Part shown: positions 7,134 to 16,951 of the stretch, piece by piece | How positions within the stretch are numbered: the first letter of the stretch is position 1 | Layout: each line of letters starts with the position of its first letter | Assembly: GCF_012726295.1 (NCBI RefSeq) | Contig: NZ_JABAOB010000001.1 | Location: 868,001 to 932,000 of the forward strand | Reading direction: 5' to 3' | Length of the DNA: 64,000 nt | Source of the DNA: Chitinophaga sp. Ak27 | GTDB taxonomy: Bacteria > Bacteroidota > Bacteroidia > Chitinophagales > Chitinophagaceae | Translations under genes and position numbers: made by a program | Notes under the pieces: generated by a model | The model's input: only the letters and a program-made list of their open reading frames with translations | What the model was told of the DNA's origin: nothing | Database searches by the model: none

Positions 7134-8885
7134 TTATAGTCCATCATTCCAATTGGGATTCTGTGTCAAATTCCTGTTCAACGTGCGTTCCTGTATGGGT
7201 ACAGGATACAGGTAATCCCTTGTTTCGTTGAAGGTTTTACTGATATTCCGGTTCACAACAATAGAGCCTCCCGAAGCACCATTTTCCAGGTCTATTTCTG
7301 ATCCCAGTTTCAGGTAAGCCGGTCCTTTAGGTCCCGTTGGCTTGGTTCCTTCGTAAATCACGATATCCACTTTGCCATCATTATCTAGGTCAAATGAACC
7401 GGTACCCGGGAAATACATGCCTTTAAACTGTTTGGTAAGCATAGTCCCTTCTTTCCAGCGACAGATATCATTCCAGCGGAAATTTTCCATCAGCAGTTCT
7501 ATACGGCGCTCACGACGGATCTCCAGGAGAACACCGCTAATATTTTTATTGCTGTAACGGGCAGCCTCATACGGATCAGGATGGGCGTTAGCGGTGGCTA
7601 CATCCAGACCAGGCATACCTACCCGGTTACGTAATAATTTGATAGTTTGATCAATATCAGCCTGGGTTAGCTGTCCCAATTCTGCTTTCGCTTCAGCATA
7701 GTTGAGTAATACTTCTGCATATCGAAACACCGGCATATCATTATCGTTCTTCACATAAGAATCCTGCGATTCATCCGTCACATATTTGATCACCTGGTAA
7801 CCTGTAACCGCAGCGCCAAAATCTGGTACCAACTTATTGGTGTTTCCAATACGGGTATAACCAGGTGTACGAATAGACTGCGCCAACCTTGGATCGCGGC
7901 CCTGGCACTCCTGGAAAAATTGCATTTTATCATATCCCGGCTGATCCGTAAAACGGGTACCATCCTTCATCAGGTAACTGTTTACCAAACTTTTCTCCAG
8001 CCCCGGTTGTCCGTAGGACGCAGTAATCGTATAGTAGTTGGCGTTATGATACAATTGCAATCCTGCGCTATACTTCCTGCTTAAAATAATTTCATCCGTG
8101 TTAGCATTCTTCGTGGCAAACAAATCGCGGTAGGCTACGTCCGGACTGCTGGTAAAAATACGATACTGTCCGCCGGCCATTAGCTGTGCAGCAGCATCTG
8201 CGGCAGCCTGCAGGAATTTATTTTCATCTGGTAAATTGAATTCCTTATGATACTTGCGGAAAGTGCCTTCAAACAAACCGATACGTGCTTTCAAAGCCAG
8301 GGCGGTCCATTTAGTCACCAGCTCATTGCTCTTGATGCCATCCAATGACACAATTGCCGAATCGATATCAGCCATTACAGAATCCATCACCAGCTTACGC
8401 GGGTCCCGCGCTTTCTGTAGCAGCGCCTGGTCGTTTACATCCAACGGAGTAGTGTACCAGGGTACATCTCCAAACTTTTTAACCATCTCAAAATAAAACC
8501 AGGCGCGGAAAAATTTAGCGGCGCCTACATACTTGCGCGTGGTAGCGTAGGGCAACACCTTATTGCAATTGACCAGGAAATAGTTGATTTTTCTCAGCTC
8601 TGTCCAGGTCCATCCTCCGCCGGTTACCGGCACCTGGCGTTTGCCGGTGAGAAACTCCGAAGTACTGGATTTTACCACGTTGTCCATGTCTTCGTTGTAG
8701 ATCCCTTCCGCATCCGGCACCATCGTATACATGGAGTTGATATACAACCGTAAATCTTTTTCTGTTTTAAAGAAATTATCGGGAGAAATTTTCGCCAGCG
8801 GGTCTCTGTCCATGAATTTATTACAGGAGCCGATCATCAATCCCAGCAAGCATATGATAAGTAAGTTGATTTGTTTCATCGTCAT
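7134..8885 (-). CDS. RagB/SusD family nutrient-uptake lipoprotein
   Basis: 583 aa from the ATG at 8885. An in-frame ATG at 8906 overlaps the SusC stop, and another lies at 8879. The signal peptide MKQINLLIICLLGLMIGS is followed by the lipobox Cys (GSCNK), as in SusD proteins anchored on the cell surface. Diagnostic segments include DRDPLAKISPDNFFKTEKDL near the N-terminus, AAKFFRAWFYFEMVKKFGDVP (TPR-like helix region) and the C-terminal RRERRIELLMENFRWNDICRW and YPVPIQERTLNRNLTQNPNW. SusD caps the SusC barrel and captures oligomeric ligand. The gene is downstream of and coupled to susC. No glycoside hydrolase or peptidase is adjacent, so the ligand cannot be inferred. Confidence 0.95.
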   Translation of the reverse strand: MTMKQINLLIICLLGLMIGSCNKFMDRDPLAKISPDNFFKTEKDLRLYINSMYTMVPDAEGIYNEDMDNVVKSSTSEFLTGKRQVPVTGGGWTWTELRKINYFLVNCNKVLPYATTRKYVGAAKFFRAWFYFEMVKKFGDVPWYTTPLDVNDQALLQKARDPRKLVMDSVMADIDSAIVSLDGIKSNELVTKWTALALKARIGLFEGTFRKYHKEFNLPDENKFLQAAADAAAQLMAGGQYRIFTSSPDVAYRDLFATKNANTDEIILSRKYSAGLQLYHNANYYTITASYGQPGLEKSLVNSYLMKDGTRFTDQPGYDKMQFFQECQGRDPRLAQSIRTPGYTRIGNTNKLVPDFGAAVTGYQVIKYVTDESQDSYVKNDNDMPVFRYAEVLLNYAEAKAELGQLTQADIDQTIKLLRNRVGMPGLDVATANAHPDPYEAARYSNKNISGVLLEIRRERRIELLMENFRWNDICRWKEGTMLTKQFKGMYFPGTGSFDLDNDGKVDIVIYEGTKPTGPKGPAYLKLGSEIDLENGASGGSIVVNRNISKTFNETRDYLYPVPIQERTLNRNLTQNPNWNDGL

Positions 8886-8905
8886 TTCTTTTTCGTTGAT
8901 AAACA

Positions 8906-11900
8906 TTAAAAACTGATATCCAAACCGGCAGAAAAGGTTTTGCTAAAAGGATATACACGGCCATTCACGTCGGTTTTTACCAGGTTAGGATCGGTGGTCA
9001 GCTGCTCTGGATCCAGGTACCTGCTTTTCAACTTGGTGAAAGTGAGCAGGTTTTCGCCACTCAGGTAAATGCGGCAACGGGTAAGCTTAATGCGCTTCAG
9101 CAAAGTCTCTGGCAGGGTATAACCTACTATCACGCTTTTCAAACGGATATAAGCCAGGTCCTGCATGTATTTATCGTTGTTTTCTTTTAATGATCCATTA
9201 TCGTTCAGTGCGATATATCCTCTCAACCGCGGGAAATAACTATTGGGATTTTCAGGGCTCCATAGTTTATCAGCAAAATCTGTCGGGATAAAAGACATGT
9301 AAGGACGGGAGAAGGGCCCCCAGAACTTATCTGCGTTGGCGCCGGGATACCAATTCTGATGGCCCACGCCCTGGAAGAAGAAACTGAAATCAATACCGTT
9401 CCAGTCTGCACCACCCCGGATACCGAATGTATAGCGAGGCAAGGAATTACCTACTATTTTTTGGTCGCCATGATCTTCCAATGTATTCTTTCCTTTGTTG
9501 ATAATACCGTCGCCATTGAGGTCTACGAACTTGAGGTCACCTGCACGGAGTTTACCCCATTCACCGGGAGCAGAGAAAATGTTATTTCCTACCTGTGTCT
9601 GGTCTACTTTCCAGTCGGCCGCTTCTTTGTCTGATTGGAAATATCCGGCAATGCTATAGCCCCAGATATCTCCTAAACGCTGACCTGTATAATAATCGCT
9701 GAGAATTTTATTGGGGTTATCGAAGCGGGTAATTTCCGCTTTAAAGTCAGCTACGTTAAACCCAACATTATAAGTAAACGCCTTGCCGGCCACCTTTAGT
9801 GAATTACGCCAGTCCACGTTCACTTCCCAACCTTTAGATCTCAGGTCTGCCGCATTTTCCCTGGGCTCTGAAGCACCAAAAACACCGGGCAAAGTCATCC
9901 CTTTGGTCAGCATATCTTTGGTATTACGCACATACCAGTCGAACGTTACATTCAGCCTGTTGCGCAGGTAGCTCATATCCACCCCAAAGTTGGTAGAGTT
10001 TACCTTTTCCCAGGTAAGGCTGGGAGAAATAGGCGCCGGGAGGCTTACATACTGCGTACGTTTGCCTTCGGTGATATAACTTAAGGTACCCATTCCCATG
10101 ATCGGGATATAAGGGTAGTTGTTGTTGCGTACGTCCTGGTTGCCCAATGCACCATAAGACGCCCGCCATTTGATATCGTTGATTACGTTCTTCACCGGCG
10201 CAAAAAATGCTTCCTCGCTCATACGCCATCCGGCAGATACCGAAGGGAAGAAACCAAAGCGACGGTTGGATGGGAAACGGGAAGAACCATCATAGCGGCC
10301 GTTGAATTCCACCAGGTACTTATCGGCGTAGCTATAGGCGGCACGGCCGAAAGCGCCGAGCAGTGCCAGTTCTTGCCTGTCGCTGTTTACGGTGGCATCA
10401 CCGGTACCCAGCGCCACTTCATTCAAATCTTCTGATAACACATCCTTCCGCTGGGAATACAGCATACGATATCGCTGTAATTCCCCATTCACCCCGGCAG
10501 TAAGACTAAGGGAATGTTTGCCAAAACGTTTATTATAATTGCCATACAGGTTTACTACCTGGTTGGTCCAGTTATCGTCTTGTTGCCACAGATCGTCATT
10601 ATTCACATAACTGATGACGCCCGGAAAAATAGACCAGGGGGAGGCTGTCTGCCGGTGATAGCTGTTACCGTTAATTACAGTCAGTGAGTAGTTGGCATTA
10701 ATATTAAACTCAGGTGTAATTTTAAAGACGGCGCCAACGGTATTAATCAATTCCGTTTGTTTGGTAGCTCCCTTGCTTTTGCCATGCAGCAGATCGGCGT
10801 ATATACCATCGCCAATGGTATAGTTATTCAGCTCTGTACGATAGGTAGCAGTACCGTCGGGATTTACGGGTACATATGATGGTAACGCATGCACGCTTAC
10901 AGAAACAAAGTTTCCGTTAACTGAGCTGCCTGGATATGTATAGTCGTTGGCGTTAAACTGGGTGTTGCTGGTTAAAGTCAACCAGGGCTTTACTTCTGCT
11001 TCCAGCTTCGCCCGGAAGTTATAGGAATTATATACGTCCTGTGAAATACGCATCATCCCTTTTTTCTGATATACTCTGCCTGATACCAGGTAGTTGATTT
11101 TATCGGATCCACCGCTTACATTCAGGCTATGCTCCAGTGATGGCAGCTCATCGCGGAACATCGTATGCCACCAGTCGGTGTTTCCGTAGTATATGTACAT
11201 ATCTTTACCCTTGCGGTTCTGTATAACTACAGAAGGTAAGGTGGGATCTGTCTTTCTTTTCAGAAGCTCCGCATAGTCTTCATCGGTATAACCGGTGTAG
11301 GTTTTTCCCAGAGTAATTTTAAATGCCTCATCATTCAGCATAGCAGCATCATAGCCACTGGTAATAAAATTGGTGCTGGCAGTAGGCGTAGCCCAGCCGT
11401 AGTTAGTGCCGTAGTTGATCTGCATCTTGCCGGACTTTCCTTTCCTGGTAGTCACTAATATCACACCAAAGGCGCCACGGGCGCCATATATGGCTGCGGA
11501 GGAAGCGTCCTTTAATACCGATACTGATTCAATATCCCGGGGATTTACAGTATTGATGTTAGCAGGAATACCATCTATGAGTACCAGCGGAGCGCCACCG
11601 GAGATGGAGGTAAAGCCGCGTATATTCAGTGATGCGCTGCCACCGGGGCGGCCGTCACCAAAATTAATGTTGAGGTTAGGGATAGCACCCTGCAGGGCTT
11701 GTCCGAGGTTAGCGATAGGACGGCTTTCAATGGCGCTGGCATCGATCTGGCTTACGGCGCCGGTAAGGTTTACTTTCTTCTGGGTACCGTAACCTACCAC
11801 CACCAGCTCATTGATGCGGGCATTGCTGCTCTTCAGGGCGATGGTCAGAAAGGTATTATTGGAAACAATTACTTCTCTTGTTTCGTAGCCTACATACGAT

Positions 11901-12415
11901 ATCACCAGCACGTCGCCTGCCTTTACAGAAGCCAGCGTAAAACCACCTTCCGCGTTTGTAACATTGCCGCGTTTGGTACCTTTTAGCGAAACTGTTACGC
12001 CTGGCAACGGTGTTTTACTGCCTTCATCTATCACCTTTCCATGCAGGCCAAACTCCTGTTCATCTTTATGATAAATTACCAACAGGTCATTTACCTCGCG
12101 GTATGCCAGCGTGGTAGGCGCCAGCAGGGAGTCCAGCAGGGCATCTGCAGGGCGTACCCTTGTATCCAGCGAATCCATGTAGTAATTGTCGGCCTCTTTT
12201 GCATCATAAACCAGGCGCAGGTGCGTTTGACGTGCAATCTGCTGTAAGATACGGTTAAGGTTAGTGCCGGTTACTTTAAGAGACACATTCTTTTTGAGAG
12301 ACTGCCCCTCCAGGCTTTTGGCCCACAAAGACAAGCTTGCCACGGCAAGGCAGGTTGTCAGTAAACTTAGGCGCATAAGATAACGGATTGTAGAATTGCT
12401 TGCTACATTTTTCAT
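8906..12415 (-). CDS. SusC/RagA TonB-linked outer membrane transporter with STN signalling domain
   Basis: 1169 aa. In order: a signal peptide (LTTCLAVASLSLWAKS), a secretin/TonB STN domain at about residues 40-115 (LNRILQQIARQTHLRLVYDA), a carboxypeptidase-D-like domain at about 122-200 (GKVIDEGSKTPLPGVTVSLK), the SusC plug with ELVVVGYGTQKKVNLTGAV, the IRGFTSISGGAPLVLIDGIP motif and DIESVSVLKDASSAAIYGAR, then a 22-strand-type barrel ending in aromatic Phe (SAGLDISF). The STN domain normally contacts FecR, so this receptor both imports ligand and signals. Together with the upstream fecR and ECF sigma genes it makes a full FecI-FecR-SusC circuit. The substrate is unknown. Confidence 0.96.
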   Translation of the reverse strand: MKNVASNSTIRYLMRLSLLTTCLAVASLSLWAKSLEGQSLKKNVSLKVTGTNLNRILQQIARQTHLRLVYDAKEADNYYMDSLDTRVRPADALLDSLLAPTTLAYREVNDLLVIYHKDEQEFGLHGKVIDEGSKTPLPGVTVSLKGTKRGNVTNAEGGFTLASVKAGDVLVISYVGYETREVIVSNNTFLTIALKSSNARINELVVVGYGTQKKVNLTGAVSQIDASAIESRPIANLGQALQGAIPNLNINFGDGRPGGSASLNIRGFTSISGGAPLVLIDGIPANINTVNPRDIESVSVLKDASSAAIYGARGAFGVILVTTRKGKSGKMQINYGTNYGWATPTASTNFITSGYDAAMLNDEAFKITLGKTYTGYTDEDYAELLKRKTDPTLPSVVIQNRKGKDMYIYYGNTDWWHTMFRDELPSLEHSLNVSGGSDKINYLVSGRVYQKKGMMRISQDVYNSYNFRAKLEAEVKPWLTLTSNTQFNANDYTYPGSSVNGNFVSVSVHALPSYVPVNPDGTATYRTELNNYTIGDGIYADLLHGKSKGATKQTELINTVGAVFKITPEFNINANYSLTVINGNSYHRQTASPWSIFPGVISYVNNDDLWQQDDNWTNQVVNLYGNYNKRFGKHSLSLTAGVNGELQRYRMLYSQRKDVLSEDLNEVALGTGDATVNSDRQELALLGAFGRAAYSYADKYLVEFNGRYDGSSRFPSNRRFGFFPSVSAGWRMSEEAFFAPVKNVINDIKWRASYGALGNQDVRNNNYPYIPIMGMGTLSYITEGKRTQYVSLPAPISPSLTWEKVNSTNFGVDMSYLRNRLNVTFDWYVRNTKDMLTKGMTLPGVFGASEPRENAADLRSKGWEVNVDWRNSLKVAGKAFTYNVGFNVADFKAEITRFDNPNKILSDYYTGQRLGDIWGYSIAGYFQSDKEAADWKVDQTQVGNNIFSAPGEWGKLRAGDLKFVDLNGDGIINKGKNTLEDHGDQKIVGNSLPRYTFGIRGGADWNGIDFSFFFQGVGHQNWYPGANADKFWGPFSRPYMSFIPTDFADKLWSPENPNSYFPRLRGYIALNDNGSLKENNDKYMQDLAYIRLKSVIVGYTLPETLLKRIKLTRCRIYLSGENLLTFTKLKSRYLDPEQLTTDPNLVKTDVNGRVYPFSKTFSAGLDISF

Positions 12416-12511
12416 AAATTTGAACAGTTTTTATGTTGAATTAAAAACACGCTGCCTCATCCGGTAATTAGCGTTACGGAAGGATTAGTCAGCAAAACAA
12501 GTGACCGGTTA

Positions 12512-12540
12512 TGTTAGCGCATAGCCGGTTTTTTATTTAT
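12512..12540. terminator. Hairpin between fecR-like and susC genes
   Basis: Imperfect inverted repeat, ACCGGTTATG with CATAGCCGGT, followed by a T-run on the plus strand. It lies 4 bp past the fecR stop on the minus strand, where the trailing sequence is CACTTGTTTTGC. It could act as a weak terminator or attenuator that separates the regulators from the transporter genes. Confidence 0.4.
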
Positions 12541-12543
12541 TAA

Positions 12544-13581
12544 TTAATAGATGAAAAATTCATTGTTCTTCTTTTTGTAAGACAAACGATGTACAAGGCA
12601 TATAGCGTCCAATACTTCAGTGATAGTATGACTCCTGGTAAAGTTGCCCGAAACACGGCATTGTTGCGTCGCGGGTGTGCCCAGCCGGATGCGGACGTGG
12701 TAACGGTTTTCTAATGCTTCTACCACTTCTTTCATGGTATTCTGATGAAATACCAGCACGCCATCATACCAGGAAGTAATGATATCTGCGGGCTGGGAAA
12801 AGGCACGTACACTGTTATGAGCGGCATTAATTTCGATGCCCTGCTCCGGTGTCAGGAGCCGGGTACTGTCTGCTATAGATAACCCGGTGGCTACCTGTAC
12901 CTTCCCAGTTTTCACTATCACTTTGATAGATCTAACGTTATCGAATATACGAATATTAAAGGAAGTACCTAATACAGTCGTCCTGGTTTTCGCAGCATGC
13001 ACAATAAACGGATGGGCAGCCAGCTGCTTTACCTGGAAAAAGGCCTCTCCGCGTTCCATATATATTTCTCGTATTGCATGATCAAATGGAATAGTATAAT
13101 ACAGGCTGCTGGCACGATTTAGCAGCACAATAGAACTGTCGGGCAGCATCACTCTCCTGACAGCATCGGTAGCCACTACCCTCACGCGGTAAATGGTAAC
13201 CGGCGCCGGTGTACTTACTGATACCACGGGCGGTCTGGTACGGGTGAACATACGTCCCCAATAGAATAACGCTCCTACACTGATGGCTACCATCAGTACT
13301 GCCGCTATGCGCTGCAGCCAGGATAATAACCGTCGTTCCTTTATTTCCGGGTATGCGGCATCGGATGCAGACTCCCCTGCTTCGGTTCCCAGGGCATAGC
13401 CATTCTGCACTCTCAGATGCTGGAGCATATCCACCCCGATTTCTGATAACTCATCGGCAGTCAGGTCTACCGGGCTATCCTCCGTAGCCGCCAGCCAGGC
13501 TTCAATCATCGCCTGGTCTACAGCACTGGCCTCTCCTTTCAGATAACGTTCAACAATATTTTTAAATTCAGATGTACTCAT
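12544..13581 (-). CDS. FecR-family anti-sigma factor
   Basis: 345 aa from the ATG at 13581 (MSTSEFKNIVERYLKGEAS). A second ATG five codons upstream is less likely. The cytoplasmic N-terminal segment (about 1-80) would bind the ECF sigma factor, and a single membrane helix follows (LQRIAAVLMVAISVGALFYW). The periplasmic FecR domain contains RRVMLPDSSIVLLNRASSLYY, ERGEAFFQVKQ and TVLGTSFNIR. The C-terminal DUF4974 region (FHQNTMKEVVEALENRYHVRI, about 265-345) contacts the STN domain of the partner receptor. Located between the sigma gene and susC on the same strand, it transduces ligand occupancy from the outer membrane to the sigma factor. Confidence 0.93.
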   Translation of the reverse strand: MSTSEFKNIVERYLKGEASAVDQAMIEAWLAATEDSPVDLTADELSEIGVDMLQHLRVQNGYALGTEAGESASDAAYPEIKERRLLSWLQRIAAVLMVAISVGALFYWGRMFTRTRPPVVSVSTPAPVTIYRVRVVATDAVRRVMLPDSSIVLLNRASSLYYTIPFDHAIREIYMERGEAFFQVKQLAAHPFIVHAAKTRTTVLGTSFNIRIFDNVRSIKVIVKTGKVQVATGLSIADSTRLLTPEQGIEINAAHNSVRAFSQPADIITSWYDGVLVFHQNTMKEVVEALENRYHVRIRLGTPATQQCRVSGNFTRSHTITEVLDAICLVHRLSYKKKNNEFFIY

Positions 13582-13632
13582 GCTATAGTGAAGCATCTTA
13601 AACCTGAAGGTAGTACCATTCCAATATGTTAA

Positions 13633-14220
13633 CTAAATGTTAAGGAAATAAAAAACACAGGGAAAGAGTACGGGGATAACGGTCGCTTCTTTTAAATGCT
13701 GACGCAGTCGCAGTAAGGCTTTGGAAAGCTGGTTTTTTACGGTTTGCTCAGATAAAGATAATTCCTCGGCTATAATGGCAATGGGTTTATGTTGATGCCG
13801 GCTTAATAGATAGATCTCTTTCATTTTAGCCGGTAAATGATCAATGGCGATAGTCAACGCATGCTGCAGTTCCTTTTCATTCAACATGTCAATAGTAGCC
13901 GCTTCTACTGGCATCAATGCCATTTCCTCGCTACCCGATGTTTTCTTCGACTGTGCTATTTTTCGCAGTAGCTCATACCGGACTGCGGTGAAAAGATAAG
14001 TACGCAGGGAAGCTGTTAACTGCAACGTATTTCTTCGCTTCCATAAATTGATAAATACATCCTGTACCGCATCTTTCGATTCGTCCTTATTTTTCAGCCG
14101 CTTATAGGCAAAAAGAAAAAGCGGTTGCCAATACCTGTTATACAATACCTCATAAGCGGCGCCATTATCAGCGGCGATCAATTGTAACAGTTCAGTTTCG
14201 GCTAAGTTCTCGTATTTCAT
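13633..14220 (-). CDS. ECF RNA polymerase sigma factor (FecI-like)
   Basis: 195 aa. Sigma region 2 spans about residues 10-90: YEVLYNRYWQPLFLFAYKRL, then the conserved DAVQDVFINLWKRR that contacts the polymerase and -10 DNA. Region 4 spans about 120-175: ALTIAIDHLPAKMKEIYLLS, then the helix-turn-helix IAIIAEELSLSEQTVKNQLSKALLRL. There is a short hydrophobic tail (VIPVLFPCVFYFLNI) whose role is unclear. It is the first gene of the minus-strand unit and is held by the FecR protein encoded next. It would direct transcription of the susC/susD pair when ligand is present. Confidence 0.94.
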   Translation of the reverse strand: MKYENLAETELLQLIAADNGAAYEVLYNRYWQPLFLFAYKRLKNKDESKDAVQDVFINLWKRRNTLQLTASLRTYLFTAVRYELLRKIAQSKKTSGSEEMALMPVEAATIDMLNEKELQHALTIAIDHLPAKMKEIYLLSRHQHKPIAIIAEELSLSEQTVKNQLSKALLRLRQHLKEATVIPVLFPCVFYFLNI

Positions 14221-14321
14221 CCCAACAATAAAAATATGGACAGGTGCAAATTAAACATCCATATTAAGATACTGTTTTATTTAATTGTTAAGGGGAAAAA
14301 AAACGAGAAAAAGCGGAAAGC

Positions 14322-14391
14322 GGAAAGTATAAAGCAAAAAGCCATCGTAGCGAATGAACGATGGCTTTTTGCTTTTTGCTTTATGCTTTCC
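14322..14391. repeat. AAAGC-type palindrome, short form (3' of parC)
   Basis: Inverted repeat with a perfect 18-bp inner stem (14331-14348 with 14358-14375), a 9-nt loop, and outer arms of GGAAAG.../...CTTTCC separated by a 7-nt bulge. It lies 2 bp beyond the parC stop. The arms consist of AAAGC or AAAAAGC units, and the segment 14341-14357 fits GCYATYGYRGNGAATGA, shared with the copies at 20927 and 60814. It probably also serves as the parC terminator. Confidence 0.8.
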
Positions 14392-14393
14392 TT

Positions 14394-16940
14394 CTAAAAT
14401 AATTCCCCTTGTCCTCCGCTTGCCGGTCCTTCTTCATTAGGATCCGGGTCTTCATCTTCCGACAACAATTCTGCACTTATGAGGTCATCGCCGGCAATCC
14501 TCGTACCTACTGTTTTCCAGCCGGTTACTTCCACAAATTCGGACAGGTCTATTTCTTCCTCTTCCGGGCTGCGCTTTTTACCTGTTTTCAGCAATACAAC
14601 CGGTTGAGTATGGGTCGTTACCATCTCCAGGTAGTTAGCAGCACCCTCCTTGATGAACAGGAATTTGTTGTTCAACGTCTGCGTTTCAATACGGAAACGT
14701 TTTACATTGAATTGCTTTTTGTCAGCATCAAAATAGATGGCGGTGACCGTTTTCTCCGGGTTGAATTTCTCAATATACACGACATCGTTAGACTCGTAAC
14801 GGTTCGTGAGATCATAATTGGTTAACTCATAAGTACCATTCTTAAACGCCACAAATATTTTGTCGTCACCTTCAAAGGCGCCTATATATACGCCGCGCTC
14901 CTCAGTATTTAAACGGCCAGTTTCGGTATCATACCAGATCTTCTGCCCGGCAAGTGTTGATACGCCTTTTTCCTTAAACTTCACCCCGCGGATAGGATAT
15001 TTGGTCACTACATTTCCCATGGAGCTACGGCCTTTGATGGCAATCTGCTCAAAGAAAAGGTCAAATTCCTTGTTACGGGCGCTACAGTTCGGACTCAGCT
15101 TGATAGTCACCACTTCTGCTTCACCATTCGGATTAGCGGAGAAGTAATGCACCTTGGAGTTTTTCTCTCCTTTATGTGCCAGTTCATACTCCTTATCGCG
15201 GGTTACACCCGTTACATTAAAGCGCTTCGCATAGCTGACGCCCGTTTTACCTTCCACATAGATCATGTTGTAGGTAGTACGTTCGTCATTCTTGCGGAAG
15301 ATATCTACGTGGATAATATCCTTACCCACAAAAGTTTTATCAGCTACTTTTGTCACCAGCATCTTACCATCACGGCGGAATACAATGATATTATCCAGGT
15401 CGGAACAATCGGCTACAAACTCATCTTTCTTCAGGGAAGTACCAATAAATCCATCTGCCCGGTTCACATATATCTTGGTATTGGCAATGGCCACCTGCGC
15501 TACCTGGATGGTGTCGAAGGTTTTAATGAGTGTTTTACGCTCCCGGCCTTTACCATATTTCTTCAACAGGTTATCATAATAAGCCACAGTATAATCAACC
15601 AGGTTGGCTAAATGATGCTTCACCTCTTTAATATCTGCCTCAATACCTTTGATCTGCTCATTAAGTTCATTGATATCCAGGCGATAAATACGGCGTACAG
15701 GTTTCTCCGTTAATTTCACAATATCCTCGCGGGTAATTTCGCGTTTCAATTGCTTCTTATACGGATTAAATCCTTTATCGATTGCGGTGAGTACAGCTTC
15801 CCAATCCTTATGCTTTTGCTCCAGTTCCTTATAGATCCCTTTTTCAAAGAAGATCTTCTCCAGGGATGTATAATGCCATTTTTCCTGCAGCTCCGCCAAT
15901 TTGATTTCCAGTTCCTGCTTCAGCAGCTCTTTGGTATAATCTACGGAAGCCCTCAACAGGTCAGACGCCGTGAGGAACTGCGGTTTATCGTTGACAATAA
16001 CACAGGCATTCGGAGAAATAGAAATTTCACAATCCGTAAAGGCATAGAGCGCATCGATTGTAATATCCGGTGAAATACCAGGCGCCAGCTGCACTTCAAT
16101 TTCCACATCAGCAGCGGTATTATCCACTACTTTCTTGATCTTGATTTTACCGCTGTCGTTTGCTTTTACGATAGACTCCATCAGCTGGGTGGTGGTGATC
16201 CCATGCGGTACATCCTTTATCAGCAGGGTCTTTTTATCCTTTTCTTCAATATGCGCACGTACCCTTACTTTTCCACCACGTTTACCATCGTTATAGTTGG
16301 CAATATCTATCATACCACCCGTAGTAAAATCGGGATACAGCTCAAATTTCCGGCCCCTCAGGTACTTCACAGCCGCTTCTATCAGCTCGCAGAAGTTATG
16401 CGGTAATATTTTGGTAGACAACCCTACGGCGATACCTTCTGCACCCTGTGCCAACAGCAGCGGGAACTTCATTGGTAATGCCAATGGTTCGTTTTTACGG
16501 CCATCGTAGCTCAGTTGCCAGGAAGTGGTTTTAGCATTAAAAGCTACATCCAGGGCAAACTTCGACAGGCGGGCCTCGATATACCTCGCGGCAGCAGCGT
16601 CATCACCGGTTCTAACGTCCCCCCAGTTACCCTGGGTTTCGATGAGCAGGTCTTTCTGACCCAGGTTTACAATAGCATCACTGATAGAAGCATCCCCATG
16701 CGGGTGATACTGCATCGTTTGCCCGATGACGTTGGCCACTTTATTAAAACGGCCATCATCCATTTCTTTCATGGCATGCAGGATACGACGCTGTACAGGC
16801 TTCAACCCATCTTCCACGCTGGGCACGGCCCGCTCCAGGATTACATAGGAAGCGTAATCCAGGAACCAGCTCTCATACATGCCTCCCACGTGGATGACAT
16901 TGTGCAGAGATTCGTCTGATGTTTTATTTTCCATATCCAT
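14394..16940 (-). CDS. parC: DNA topoisomerase IV/gyrase-type subunit A
   Basis: 848 aa. The N-terminus (SWFLDYASYVILERAVPSVE, DGLKPVQRRIL) and the active-site region AAAARYIEARLSKFA are those of type IIA subunit A, with the DNA-linking Tyr at residue 120. The breakage-reunion domain is followed by a coiled coil (residues about 340-470) and a C-terminal beta-pinwheel region that is clearly shorter and less regular than in GyrA, with no GyrA-box. The C-terminus is acidic (SEDEDPDPNEEG). The matching ATPase subunit is encoded upstream at 18255-20162. A ParC role (decatenation) is inferred from the pairing and from the lack of a GyrA-box. An alternative start lies two codons downstream. Confidence 0.92.
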   Translation of the reverse strand: MDMENKTSDESLHNVIHVGGMYESWFLDYASYVILERAVPSVEDGLKPVQRRILHAMKEMDDGRFNKVANVIGQTMQYHPHGDASISDAIVNLGQKDLLIETQGNWGDVRTGDDAAAARYIEARLSKFALDVAFNAKTTSWQLSYDGRKNEPLALPMKFPLLLAQGAEGIAVGLSTKILPHNFCELIEAAVKYLRGRKFELYPDFTTGGMIDIANYNDGKRGGKVRVRAHIEEKDKKTLLIKDVPHGITTTQLMESIVKANDSGKIKIKKVVDNTAADVEIEVQLAPGISPDITIDALYAFTDCEISISPNACVIVNDKPQFLTASDLLRASVDYTKELLKQELEIKLAELQEKWHYTSLEKIFFEKGIYKELEQKHKDWEAVLTAIDKGFNPYKKQLKREITREDIVKLTEKPVRRIYRLDINELNEQIKGIEADIKEVKHHLANLVDYTVAYYDNLLKKYGKGRERKTLIKTFDTIQVAQVAIANTKIYVNRADGFIGTSLKKDEFVADCSDLDNIIVFRRDGKMLVTKVADKTFVGKDIIHVDIFRKNDERTTYNMIYVEGKTGVSYAKRFNVTGVTRDKEYELAHKGEKNSKVHYFSANPNGEAEVVTIKLSPNCSARNKEFDLFFEQIAIKGRSSMGNVVTKYPIRGVKFKEKGVSTLAGQKIWYDTETGRLNTEERGVYIGAFEGDDKIFVAFKNGTYELTNYDLTNRYESNDVVYIEKFNPEKTVTAIYFDADKKQFNVKRFRIETQTLNNKFLFIKEGAANYLEMVTTHTQPVVLLKTGKKRSPEEEEIDLSEFVEVTGWKTVGTRIAGDDLISAELLSEDEDPDPNEEGPASGGQGELF

Positions 16941-16951
16941 GTATAATACAC

